A stretch of DNA of 19,341 bases, taken from positions 1 to 19,341 of the forward strand of contig JAJYXE010000028.1 of NCBI GenBank assembly GCA_021791145.1. The letters run 5' to 3'. This stretch comes from Actinomycetes bacterium. Its GTDB lineage: Bacteria > Actinomycetota > Acidimicrobiia > Acidimicrobiales > RAAP-2. This document shows positions 1 to 7,985 of the stretch, piece after piece (within the stretch, counting starts at the first letter, position 1; every line of letters starts with the position of its first letter). Position numbers and translations under genes: made by a program. The notes beneath the pieces are model-generated. The model did not search any database. It was not told the DNA's origin and worked only from the letters and a program-made list of their open reading frames with translations.

Positions 1-3000
1 CGTTCGTGCGCTTTTGATCGACGCCGAGGATCCCGTCACCGAAGATGGCTGCACACTTGGACGCTTCGAGTGTCCCGACGAGCGCGCTCCGCCGGCGAGG
101 AGCGCCTCAGCCTCGGCCGTCGCCGCCTGCGCCTTGGCGATCTTGCTCTGGTAGCCACCGAGGTCGCCCGCCTTGAGGTCGGCTTGCGCCTTCGTGAAAT
201 CTGTGGCGGCTTCCTGGAGCAGTGCCCGGGCTCTTGCAATCGAGGCCGAAGGCTCGCCCGAGGGGGGCGGCGAAGGCGAGGAGCCCTGCGACGGCTGGGA
301 GCCAGACGATGGGGAGGATGACGGGACGTTCGGTGATCTGGGTGTTGTCGTGAGGTTCCCCCCTGTGCTCTTGAGGGTCGTCCCGAGCAGCGTGTTCAAC
401 GTCGCGCCCAGTGTCCGCTCCATCTGCACCCGCTGGCCGAGCACTGCGATCACGTACTTCAGCTGGGGCTGCGGGACCGCCTTCGACTCGACGTAGAGAG
501 GCCGCACGTAGAGCACGGACCCTCCGACGAGCACCGGAAGGATGTTTCCGAGCAGCACGGACGATCCTTCCTTGTTCAGGAGCGTGATCTGGCTCGAGAT
601 TGTCGTTGTCTCAGCGATCTCGGTCTCCGCCTGAATGGGCCCGATCTTGCTCTTCCCCGGTGGGGTCTCGTACACGTGGAGCTGACCGAACTGTGTCGGA
701 TCCGAATTTCCGACGAGCAGGGCGCGGAGGAACTGGCTGTCGATCCCTGCAGCTCCCGCAGGGACGTACGCGTCGGTGACGGTGAACGACTGTGTCGTCT
801 GGCCCGGCTCTGCTTCGACCTGGTAGACGGGTGTCATCGGTTGGTAGCTGCTGATGATCCGACCCTGCGAGGTCAGGACGTGGTTGTACCTGAGCAGCTG
901 TGTCGGCGAGCTCACGCCCGTCGTCGGAGACACGATCCACGCGTCACCCGCGCTGTAGAACTGCGCGGGCGAGGTGATGTGGTAGCGGCCGTAGACGGCC
1001 GCCTGGACCGCGAACAGGTCGCTGCCATAGCGAAGCTGTGCCCGTACCGACGGGGGCATGTCCGACTCGGGCGTGAACAAGCCGGGGAAGGCCGACTCGT
1101 AGGCCTGGAGGATCGGGTCGTGGTCCATCGCGTAGAACGTCATCTTTCCGGAGTACGCGTTCACGACCACGACCACCGAGTTGCGCACGTAGTTGTAGCT
1201 CGTCGTGAGACGGGCACCTGGCGGGAGATCGAAGCTACCGGCATTCTGCGAGTACGGATAGTTCGCCGTCGTGGTGTACGCGTTCAGGATCCAGTCGACG
1301 TGCCCGTCGACGAGCGCCGGGTACGGCTGGGCGTCGTAGCTCAGGAACGGCGCCACCTTCTGCGCCATCGAACGCACGTCGCGGATGAACATGATCCTCG
1401 ACCGTGTCGTCACGAGGTTCGACAGCAGAAGGTTCAGATCGCCCAGTCGAAGAGCAAAGGCGGCGCGGGTGAGAAACGAGCCGAGCCGCACGCCACCGGT
1501 GCCCCGGTAGTGACCTTCGACGTCCGTTCCTGTGGGCGTCAGGCCGTCGAGCTCGCGCTGGCGGGTGTCCACGACCACGTAGCCTGGCTGCTTCACTCCG
1601 AAATAGATCGCGGGCTGCCGGACTTGCGGGAAGCCTGGCACGGACTTGTCCGGCACATCGCTGATCGCGAAGACGGGGTTGCCCTTGGTGGTGGCCTCGT
1701 TCGCCTCGGCCATCACCAGACCTTCCCCGTGCGTGTACTGGAGGTGCTCGTTCACCCAGCTCGAAGAGGGAAGGTTTGTCGAATCGATCTGCCTGACGCC
1801 GACGATCACCGGCCGGATGGTCCCTCCCGCTGTGTACCGGTCGACCTGGACCGTCTGGAAGGTGTAGTAGCCGGTGATGTCTTGCTTGGTTCGGAAATCC
1901 ACCAGCGAGATTGTCGAGCTCGGGTCCCACAGGCGGATGTTGTCGAGCGTTGTGAGATGGGCATCGACTGTCGAAACCGGCACGACTGTTCGGTCCGGGT
2001 ACCTCGACACCTTGACGTGGTCGATCCCATATGCATAACGAGTCGCTTCGATGTTGCGGGCGATGTAGGGCTGCTCGAGCTTGCTCTGTGCCGGGTTCAC
2101 CTCGAGCGCCTGGAGCACGGCGGGGTAGATGACGCCGATCACGAGCGCGACAAAGGCCCACACGCCCACCGCCAGGACGGGCAGCGTCCAGCCCTGTCGG
2201 CGAATGTTGTACAGCAGGATCGCGGCGGCGAACAGTGACACGAAGAAGAGGAGATCGATCGCAGGGAGCCTCGCATGCACGGCGGTGTAGCCGGCACCCT
2301 CGACGTAGCCGTTGGTCGACAGCTCGAGACCGTAGCGAGCCAGGACGTACCCGCCTGCCTTCACCAACGCGATCAGGGCGACCAGCACGGAGAGGTGAAC
2401 CTTCACGATCGGCCTAACCCGTGGAGCCCCCCGTGGACGGATGCCGCCGTTCAAGTAGTGGAAGACCGCGGTGAGCACGAGCACCACGACGAGCGACGCG
2501 AGGGTCCAGTTCACCAGGAACTGCAGGAACGGCAGCCGGAAGACGAAGAATCCGTCGTTCAAGCCGAACAGCGGATCGGTGTGTGGGAACGACCTCGCGT
2601 GCGTGAAGAGGAGCCAGTTGTTCCACTGTCCCAGGGTCGTGGCCGCGGCGATCAGCGCGATCGCCAGTGCCACCACCGCGTACACGCGTCCCGCGTAGGG
2701 ACGCACGACCCGCTGGTAGCGAAGCACGAAGTCGTCTGCCGGCTCGACCGAAAGCGTATGCGCGGCGATCCGATCGCAGATGACGAGGTTCGCCCAGAGC
2801 AGGACGAAGAAGGCGGCGCCGAAGCTCGCGAAGAGGCCGACCTTCACAGCGAGGAGCGTCGACCATACGCGATGGAAACCCACCGAAGAGAACCAGAGGC
2901 TGTCGGTGTACAGCCCGGCGAGGGAGCGGAGAGAGCCGAGCAGCAAGATGAGGATGACGACGCTGCCGACGATCCACCACCGTGCGTGACGCGAGCGCGG

Positions 3001-3009
3001 CTTGGCCAC
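1..3009 (-). CDS. UPF0182 family membrane protein (3' end outside window)
   Basis: The minus-strand frame is open from a GTG at 3009 to base 1 (1003 codons) with no stop, so the C-terminus lies just beyond the left edge. The family is about 990 residues (mycobacterial Rv3193c type), so little is missing. About seven hydrophobic helices are visible near residues 11-30, 53-76, 108-126, 162-184, 203-225, 250-268 and 275-296. A large extracytoplasmic part follows, with family-like stretches such as MPPSVRAQLRYGSDLFAVQ and LLGNILPVLVGGSVLYVRPLY. The tail is a Ser/Pro/Gly-rich linker followed by an Ala-rich helix (AKAQAATAEAEALLAGG). The biochemical function of the family is unknown. A second in-frame GTG at 3039 is possible; neither start has a clear ribosome site. 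It lies 57 bp after the DivIVA-like gene on the same strand, so it is probably the last gene of that operon. Confidence 0.93.
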   Translation of the reverse strand, partial: MAKPRSRHARWWIVGSVVILILLLGSLRSLAGLYTDSLWFSSVGFHRVWSTLLAVKVGLFASFGAAFFVLLWANLVICDRIAAHTLSVEPADDFVLRYQRVVRPYAGRVYAVVALAIALIAAATTLGQWNNWLLFTHARSFPHTDPLFGLNDGFFVFRLPFLQFLVNWTLASLVVVLVLTAVFHYLNGGIRPRGAPRVRPIVKVHLSVLVALIALVKAGGYVLARYGLELSTNGYVEGAGYTAVHARLPAIDLLFFVSLFAAAILLYNIRRQGWTLPVLAVGVWAFVALVIGVIYPAVLQALEVNPAQSKLEQPYIARNIEATRYAYGIDHVKVSRYPDRTVVPVSTVDAHLTTLDNIRLWDPSSTISLVDFRTKQDITGYYTFQTVQVDRYTAGGTIRPVIVGVRQIDSTNLPSSSWVNEHLQYTHGEGLVMAEANEATTKGNPVFAISDVPDKSVPGFPQVRQPAIYFGVKQPGYVVVDTRQRELDGLTPTGTDVEGHYRGTGGVRLGSFLTRAAFALRLGDLNLLLSNLVTTRSRIMFIRDVRSMAQKVAPFLSYDAQPYPALVDGHVDWILNAYTTTANYPYSQNAGSFDLPPGARLTTSYNYVRNSVVVVVNAYSGKMTFYAMDHDPILQAYESAFPGLFTPESDMPPSVRAQLRYGSDLFAVQAAVYGRYHITSPAQFYSAGDAWIVSPTTGVSSPTQLLRYNHVLTSQGRIISSYQPMTPVYQVEAEPGQTTQSFTVTDAYVPAGAAGIDSQFLRALLVGNSDPTQFGQLHVYETPPGKSKIGPIQAETEIAETTTISSQITLLNKEGSSVLLGNILPVLVGGSVLYVRPLYVESKAVPQPQLKYVIAVLGQRVQMERTLGATLNTLLGTTLKSTGGNLTTTPRSPNVPSSSPSSGSQPSQGSSPSPPPSGEPSASIARARALLQEAATDFTKAQADLKAGDLGGYQSKIAKAQAATAEAEALLAGGARSSGHSKRPSVQPSSVTGSSASIKSART

Positions 3010-3066
3010 GCGCGAAGGGACGTCAGGTGGAGTTCGCACCCCAAGAAGCCTAAGACGCGGGTCGAT

Positions 3067-5439
3067 TCAACTGGGGGTCGGGAGGACGAGACACCTGCAA
3101 CCGGCATGCGCTGGAGGATGCCGGTGCCCGGTCGGAAACTCGGCTCCTGCTGCGACGTACCCCGCAAGCGCGTTGTCCTCGCAGTCGGCACATCCTGGTC
3201 CGACACCACTCCGGCTCCAACGCACGCTCCGCCTCCCGGCACCCGCGAGGACCCCCTTCGAGAATGCCTGCAGCGCGCCGTCCTCGGCGAGACGCTCGAT
3301 GCGCTCCCCGCGCCATTCCCGGTACGCGGCACCGATGCGCTCGGCTGCGTCGGGGACTTCGCCACCCTCCAGACGGCGTCTGATCAACGCGACCACGGTC
3401 GACGCCAGCTGCCCGCTCAAAGCGTCGATCTCCCGCTGGTCAGGGGGGGCCACCCTGCCCTGCCGCCCTCCCAAGAGTGAGCGGGCGAAGGCAGTTCCCG
3501 CTGACATTGCGTCGCGCACCGACTCCATCGCGGCCTTCGCGTAGAGGGACTGTTGCGAGGCTTCCTCGGCCAGCAGCTCCTCGCTCCACTCCCCCGTCCC
3601 TTGCCGGAGGCGTTCGAGCAGCCCGTTCTGGTCGTCCTGCAACGCGCGCTTCAGCTTGCGCGCCAGCGTCACCACGATCGGGTCGAGGGCGTCGGCCCGA
3701 CGCGCGAAGGCGGGCGCGTCCGGGGAAACCTCGCCTTCGCGTGCTTGCATGTCCTGCACGCCATCGGCACCGCCGCCATCGGCAGCGTCGGCAGGGGCGT
3801 CGCCGGCGTCGACCACGGCGTCGACAGGGACGACAGCTCCAGAGTCGGCGGTCACCGTTGCGCCGCTGCCCACGTGATCGGTGTCGCCCTCCTCGACTGT
3901 CCCGCCCTGGACGACCGCCGTGGCGACTCCGACCGGCTCCGCGGTCGGTCCGTCGGCTGCAGCATCGGCGTCGTCGGCGGGGGGAGCACGACGCGCAGCG
4001 GTGCCAGTACCTTCCTCAGCTGCAACTTCAGCCTCATGCACGCGCTGTCGTGCCCTCAGTCGAGCGAAGAGCTCCTCGACGCCCGATCCAGAGACTTTCG
4101 CATCCGAGGTGGCAGGGTCCGGCACCTCCGGCACCTCGGGCGGCTCTGGCACGTCGTGAAGGCGGCGCGCACCCCCAGTAGCGAGGGCGGGGTCGTCCTG
4201 CCAGTCATGCACCACCGCGCCGTCGGCCACGGGTCCCGGCGCGGCGGCTCCCAGTGGGACCCCCGGTCCTGTGCCTCCCGGTGCGGCATCTCCCAGTCCT
4301 GCGCCTACCGGTGCGGCGCCTCCCGGCCCAGCAGCTGCCTCGTCGTCCGCACCACCCAGCGAGGGGTGGCCCTCGGCGCGCAGCTCTTGTGCAGGCTCCA
4401 CGACTGCCGTCGCGATGTCGTCGAAGCGCAGCACGGCGATCGCCGGGCGAGCTCGCACTTCCTCGCTGGTCGCGGGCTGCGAAGCTCGACCGACGCTCCG
4501 CGAGCCGTGGCGCACAGACGCCACGAGGTCCGCCTCTCCCCCACCCGCCGTGCCCGCCTCGCCAGCCCCACCCGCCGAGCCGGCTTCGCCCGACGCCACC
4601 GTGCCGCCCATCACGTCAGTCGAGCGGGCCCTGGCGAGCTCGGCGATCGCGCGCTCGGCCTCCTCGACGAGCAGCGGTTCGGGGACGTTCGTGCTGTGCG
4701 TCCCCGCCTCGCCCGCAGCGGCCTCGCGCGCGGAGTCCTCCGCCCTCGAGAGATCCTCCAGGATCCTGTCGAGGGACCGCCGCACCCCGACGACAGACCC
4801 GGCGATCTCGTCACGCGCGGCGCGGAGCAGCTCGATCTGGTCGGTGACGAGACGGCGCCGTTGCGCCATGTCGGCGAGGACACGCCGGCGCGCCTCCTGC
4901 GCCTGGTCGAGGATCGCCCTGCCGTGCTCACGCGCACGGTCGACCACAGCTCCCGCTTCCTCTCGCGCCGCCTCGAGCGTCGCCGCGGCTTCCTCCCGAG
5001 CCTGCTGGCGCAACGCGTTCGCCTCGAGCTCAGCCTCGGCAATGCGCTCGGCAGCCGACGATTCGGCGCTCACCTGGGCGTCCGTCGCCTGCTGCTGTGC
5101 GTCCCGTACGATCGCACCGGCGGCTTCCTTTGCCTTTGCAAGGATCCGCGACGCCTCCTCGTGGGCGCCGCGAAGCACAGCGGCGCTGCGCTGCCCGAGC
5201 GAGGAGGTGAGAACGCTCTCGTCGATGACCGGATTGCGTGCGCGCTCCTCGGCCTCTTGCAGGTCGTGCAGCAGCTCCTGCTGCCGCCGGTCCGCGTGCT
5301 CGAGGGCCTTGGCCAAGAGCTCGAGGTACGAACGGACCTCCTGGGGGTCGAAGCCGCGCCGGACGGTGCCAAAGGAACGCCGTGCGACGTCGCTGGCGTC
5401 GATGCGGGAAGTGGAGATCGTCGGATGGTCCTCAGCCAC
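3067..5439 (-). CDS. DivIVA-domain coiled-coil protein with C-terminal Cys/His (MuF-like) motif
   Basis: A 790-aa protein. Residues 10-60 resemble the DivIVA/Wag31 N-terminal domain (RRSFGTVRRGFDPQEVRSYL), which in that family binds curved membrane at poles and septa. Residues 60-240 are a long Ala/Glu/Arg coiled coil. Residues 240-580 are low-complexity Gly/Ala/Pro/Asp, with degenerate repeats such as GGAAPVGAGLGDAAPGG around 372-405. Residues 580-740 return to helix. The end (745-790) carries C750-x2-C753, then FPTGHRHPPAH and GCRC (C781, C783), resembling the terminal motif of phage Mu F-type head proteins. The frame stays open upstream to 5679, but that part overlaps the protease gene; the GTG at 5439 places the start just before the DivIVA domain. 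It sits between the PDZ-Lon gene (37 bp upstream) and UPF0182, probably in one operon. A scaffolding or localisation role is inferred. Confidence 0.88.
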   Translation of the reverse strand: MAEDHPTISTSRIDASDVARRSFGTVRRGFDPQEVRSYLELLAKALEHADRRQQELLHDLQEAEERARNPVIDESVLTSSLGQRSAAVLRGAHEEASRILAKAKEAAGAIVRDAQQQATDAQVSAESSAAERIAEAELEANALRQQAREEAAATLEAAREEAGAVVDRAREHGRAILDQAQEARRRVLADMAQRRRLVTDQIELLRAARDEIAGSVVGVRRSLDRILEDLSRAEDSAREAAAGEAGTHSTNVPEPLLVEEAERAIAELARARSTDVMGGTVASGEAGSAGGAGEAGTAGGGEADLVASVRHGSRSVGRASQPATSEEVRARPAIAVLRFDDIATAVVEPAQELRAEGHPSLGGADDEAAAGPGGAAPVGAGLGDAAPGGTGPGVPLGAAAPGPVADGAVVHDWQDDPALATGGARRLHDVPEPPEVPEVPDPATSDAKVSGSGVEELFARLRARQRVHEAEVAAEEGTGTAARRAPPADDADAAADGPTAEPVGVATAVVQGGTVEEGDTDHVGSGATVTADSGAVVPVDAVVDAGDAPADAADGGGADGVQDMQAREGEVSPDAPAFARRADALDPIVVTLARKLKRALQDDQNGLLERLRQGTGEWSEELLAEEASQQSLYAKAAMESVRDAMSAGTAFARSLLGGRQGRVAPPDQREIDALSGQLASTVVALIRRRLEGGEVPDAAERIGAAYREWRGERIERLAEDGALQAFSKGVLAGAGRRSVRWSRSGVGPGCADCEDNALAGYVAAGAEFPTGHRHPPAHAGCRCLVLPTPS

Positions 5440-5449
5440 CGAGCAAAGA

Positions 5450-5496
5450 CTATGACGCGTGGCGTACGTCAGGGAGCTATGGCGCGTGGTGTACGT
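5450..5496. repeat. Tandem 27-bp-period duplication across the protease stop codon
   Basis: Two 20-bp copies, 5450-5469 and 5477-5496, match at 18 of 20 positions and are separated by 7 bp. On the minus strand each copy ends in a TAG. The upstream copy encodes the last six codons (HVHHAP) and stop of the PDZ-Lon protein; the downstream copy lies in the leader of the DivIVA-like gene. It looks like a local slippage duplication. Confidence 0.75.
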
Positions 5497-6712
5497 GGGT
5501 TGGCGGAACGGAGCCTCCGAGGCGACGAAGGTCGCCCAGCACCTGGCTGAGCGAGCGCACCCCGTAGATCTCGAGCGAGCGCGTCGCCTTGGACGTCGCT
5601 GTCGCGACCTGCGCGGCCGGCACGAAGAAGGCCGTCGCCCCGACCCGCTCCACCGCCACCGTCTTCTCGGGGATCCCACCCACCTCGCCGACCGCCCCTG
5701 TCGGGGCGATGGTCCCGGTCGCCGCGATCGCCCTTCCGCCGGTGAGGTTCCCGCCCGAAAGCGCGTCGATGATCCCGAGCGTCATCGCGAGCCCTGCCGA
5801 GGGTCCGCCGATCGCTGTGGTGCGCAGCGTCACCGGAAAAGGGAAGCGGAACGTCTGCTGGGTCTCGGCTTCCACGCCGAGGAAACCCTGTGTGTGCCAG
5901 CCCGTCGCCGTGCAGCCAGGTGTCGAAACCGGGTGCGGCACCGACCTGGGCCAAGCTTCGAGCCGCAACGTCTCGCGGGCCGTCGGACCCGGCACCATCT
6001 CCGCGTGGGCGTTCACGTGTGACCGTTCAACGGTCAAACGGACGAGGTCGCCGGCTCGGCGCGAGGCGAGAGCCTGGGCGAACGCGCATGCGTCCGGGGT
6101 CCTCTGCCCGTCCACCGAGGTGACCACCTGCCCGATTGCCAGCCCCTTCGACGCCGGTGAACCCGGGACGACCGCGAAGACCACCACCCCGGCGTCGTGC
6201 GCCTCGACGTGGTAGCCGAGCCGGGTGAAGGCGGCGGCCTTCGCGGCAGACTGGGATTGCTCCATCTCGAGGTACCCCTGAGCGACCAGCTGCGAGGGCG
6301 GCGTCGCCGGCCCCAGCACTGTGGCGACGGGCAGCATCTGCGCGTCTCCCCTCACCTTGTCGTAGAGGTAGGTGAGCGCGGTCACCCGTGTGATGTAGAC
6401 GTCCGTGAGGAACACGTTCCCGTGCACGCGGTGCGCTCGGCCCGTCGGGACCTTCACGAGCGGTGCGACAGGCTGCGCGACGCCCGGCGTGAGCACGTAA
6501 TAGTCGAGGTTCACGTGGTCGGCGACACCGGCCGCTGCGACGAGCGCGACGACGACGGCGACCACCACCTCGAGCCACCGAGGGACGCGCCGGGCTCTGC
6601 GTGGCCCCTCCGGGTGGCCCGTCCCCAGCGCGACACCGGCCCACGACCCCTCGGCGTCGGGGTCCTGGGCCGCGTAGGGCTGTGTCGTGCGGCTGGGGTT
6701 GGGCTCGGACAT
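5477..6712 (-). CDS. Membrane-anchored PDZ / Lon-type (S16) serine protease
   Basis: A 411-aa protein of the YlbL/Rv3194c type. A cytoplasmic N-terminus rich in charged and small residues leads to one membrane helix (about 46-66, EVVVAVVVALVAAAGVA). A PDZ-like domain follows (about 155-235, with AVVPGSPASKGLAIGQVV and SVDGQRT). The C-terminal half is a Lon proteolytic domain with the catalytic Ser305 in TAIGGPSAGLAM and the catalytic Lys350 in GEVGGIPEKTVAV, so the Ser-Lys dyad is intact. It is predicted to act outside the membrane on envelope or secreted proteins, which is inference from topology. The ATG at 6712 is chosen because it precedes the charged N-terminus and the membrane helix at the usual family distance; the longer frame to 6967 overlaps the divergent HEAT gene. 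It heads the operon with the DivIVA-like and UPF0182 genes. Confidence 0.92.
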   Translation of the reverse strand: MSEPNPSRTTQPYAAQDPDAEGSWAGVALGTGHPEGPRRARRVPRWLEVVVAVVVALVAAAGVADHVNLDYYVLTPGVAQPVAPLVKVPTGRAHRVHGNVFLTDVYITRVTALTYLYDKVRGDAQMLPVATVLGPATPPSQLVAQGYLEMEQSQSAAKAAAFTRLGYHVEAHDAGVVVFAVVPGSPASKGLAIGQVVTSVDGQRTPDACAFAQALASRRAGDLVRLTVERSHVNAHAEMVPGPTARETLRLEAWPRSVPHPVSTPGCTATGWHTQGFLGVEAETQQTFRFPFPVTLRTTAIGGPSAGLAMTLGIIDALSGGNLTGGRAIAATGTIAPTGAVGEVGGIPEKTVAVERVGATAFFVPAAQVATATSKATRSLEIYGVRSLSQVLGDLRRLGGSVPPTHVHHAP

Positions 6713-6721
6713 ACTCGGTCG

Positions 6722-7360
6722 GTGGAGGACGATCCTGCCACGCAAGACGGGCTCCGCCCGGTCGATGTGGTGGTCGCCGGGCACCGCAAGGACGCCGAGA
6801 CCGTCACGCGGGCGTTGCGCTCTCACGACCCGCGACTGCGGGAGGTGGCCCTTGAAGCGCTCGCCCGGGTGGGCGATCTCGACGCGGCGACCGTTGCGCG
6901 CGTGCTTCGCGAGGACCCCGATGCTCGCGTGCGTCGTCGCGCGTGCGACCTCGCGGCGGGATTCCACGAGTCAGGCTCGCTCGTCTCCGCCCTCCGCGGC
7001 GCGCTCGACGACCCTGACGCGCTGGTCGTCGAAGCCGCGTGCTGGGCACTCGGCGAGACGCCGACCGCCCCGGTCGACGAGCTGATGCGGATTGCGCGTT
7101 CGCACCCGGACGTCAGGGCGCGCGAGGCCGCGGTCGCCGCGATCGGCAGCATCGGCGATCCCAGGGGACTGCCCGCATTGCTGGGCGCGCTCGACGACCG
7201 GCCAACGGTGCGCCGGCGGGTGGTCGTCGCTCTCGCTGCGTTCGATGGCGACGAGGTCCAGGACGCGCTGCGCCGCGCCGCAGAAGATCGGGACTGGCAG
7301 GTGCGCGAGGTCGCCGAGATCGTTCTCGAGGCCGGAGGCGAGGGCGGAACGCCGGCATAG
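6722..7360 (+). CDS. HEAT-repeat protein
   Basis: A 212-aa, all-helical protein made of about five HEAT/PBS-lyase-like repeats of roughly 31 residues. The recurring pattern is DPDARVRRRACDLAA, DPDALVVEAACWALGE, HPDVRAREAAVAAIGSIGD and RPTVRRRVVVALAAFDGDE. Such proteins are protein-binding scaffolds; no catalytic motif is seen. The start is uncertain. GTG at 6722 lies 9 bp from the divergent protease start, while GTG at 6767 or 6770 would give PVDVVVAGHR-type N-termini directly before the first repeat. None has a strong ribosome site. The gene is followed by about 226 bp without a gene and then the ArsR regulator. A partner role for the divergent protease is possible but only suggested by position. 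Confidence 0.85.
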   Translation: MEDDPATQDGLRPVDVVVAGHRKDAETVTRALRSHDPRLREVALEALARVGDLDAATVARVLREDPDARVRRRACDLAAGFHESGSLVSALRGALDDPDALVVEAACWALGETPTAPVDELMRIARSHPDVRAREAAVAAIGSIGDPRGLPALLGALDDRPTVRRRVVVALAAFDGDEVQDALRRAAEDRDWQVREVAEIVLEAGGEGGTPA

Positions 7361-7381
7361 CGGCGCCGCCCCGTGCTTTCG

Positions 7382-7436
7382 CCGACCCCGTGCGAACCCC
7401 GTGCCGACCCCGCAGAGACCCCGTGTCAGCCCCGCG
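7382..7436. repeat. Five imperfect 11-bp tandem repeats
   Basis: Contiguous 11-bp units ccgaccccgtg, cgaaccccgtg, ccgaccccgca, gagaccccgtg and tcagccccgcg share the core ACCCCGTG or a near variant. They lie 22 bp after the HEAT gene stop and about 150 bp before the ArsR start, in an otherwise non-coding stretch. An 11-bp period is close to one helical turn, which would put each unit on the same face of the DNA. Confidence 0.75.
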
Positions 7437-7586
7437 GCGACTAGGGTGACCCTGCGGCTGCGTTCTGCGATTCGCGCAGATGGGTCCTCGAGAGGGGTCC
7501 GCCAGAGCGGTGGCGTGGTCGCTCGATCCGATGATCGCGAAACTGCACGAGGGAGGCTCTTTGGACGCGGCGAAGAGGTGCGCGCC

Positions 7587-7985
7587 ATGAGCGCCTCGCC
7601 CCTCAGGCAAGCTCCTCGCGCAAGCCCGCGACTCGCAGAGCTGGTCAGGTCGGTTCCTGAGGATCCGGCCGGACGAGAGCTGCTGGCGCGCTTCTATCGC
7701 GCGCTCGGTGACCCGACCCGCTTGGCGCTTCTCGCCTTCTGCGCCGACGACGAGCGCACCGGCACCGAGTGCGTCATCCACGCGGGTCTCTCCCAAGGGC
7801 GCGTCTCGGCGCACCTCGGGTGCCTCGTCAGCTGCGGCCTGCTCGAGGTACGACGGGCCGGTCGCTTTGCGTACTACAAGGTCGCGGACCCCCGCGTGGC
7901 TGCGCTCGTCCAGCTCGGGGCATCCATGGTCGCCGAGCACGCTGCAGGGGTCGCGGCGTGCACGAGGGTGGCGGCCGCTCGGTGA
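7587..7985 (+). CDS. ArsR/SmtB-family metal-responsive repressor, CmtR-like
   Basis: A 132-aa winged-helix regulator. The family hallmark FYRALGDPTRLALLAF (residues 36-51) is followed by the recognition helix region LSQGRVSAHLGCLVSCGLLEVRRAGRFAYYKV. Cys79 and Cys83 sit four apart in LGCLVSCGL, the same arrangement as the Cd/Pb ligands Cys57 and Cys61 of mycobacterial CmtR (LSCLRGCGL). A C-terminal Cys125 could supply the third ligand, as Cys102 does in CmtR. Cys52 and Cys62 are extra. Cd(II)/Pb(II) sensing is therefore a reasonable inference, not shown. ATG 7587 has AGAGG eight bases upstream; GTG 7578 would add three residues. No transporter or metal-resistance gene is adjacent within the window, so its target is unknown. 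Confidence 0.9.
   Translation: MSASPLRQAPRASPRLAELVRSVPEDPAGRELLARFYRALGDPTRLALLAFCADDERTGTECVIHAGLSQGRVSAHLGCLVSCGLLEVRRAGRFAYYKVADPRVAALVQLGASMVAEHAAGVAACTRVAAAR

Noticed and set aside
676..2238. 520-aa plus-strand open frame
   Set aside because: It lies opposite the UPF0182 gene, has an Arg/Val/His-rich composition and no family resemblance; the minus-strand frame shows clear UPF0182 motifs.
3070..3207. Prophage fragment suggested by the MuF-like motif
   Set aside because: No terminase, portal, capsid or integrase gene is present, and the motif is in frame at the end of a long chromosomal-type protein.
3553..5550. 665-aa plus-strand open frame
   Set aside because: Shadow of the DivIVA-like gene on the other strand, caused by its Ala/Glu/Arg-rich codons.
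5440..5679. N-terminal extension of the DivIVA-like frame
   Set aside because: It overlaps the 3' end of the PDZ-Lon gene, is basic and unlike DivIVA proteins, and GTG 5439 sits at the expected N-terminus.
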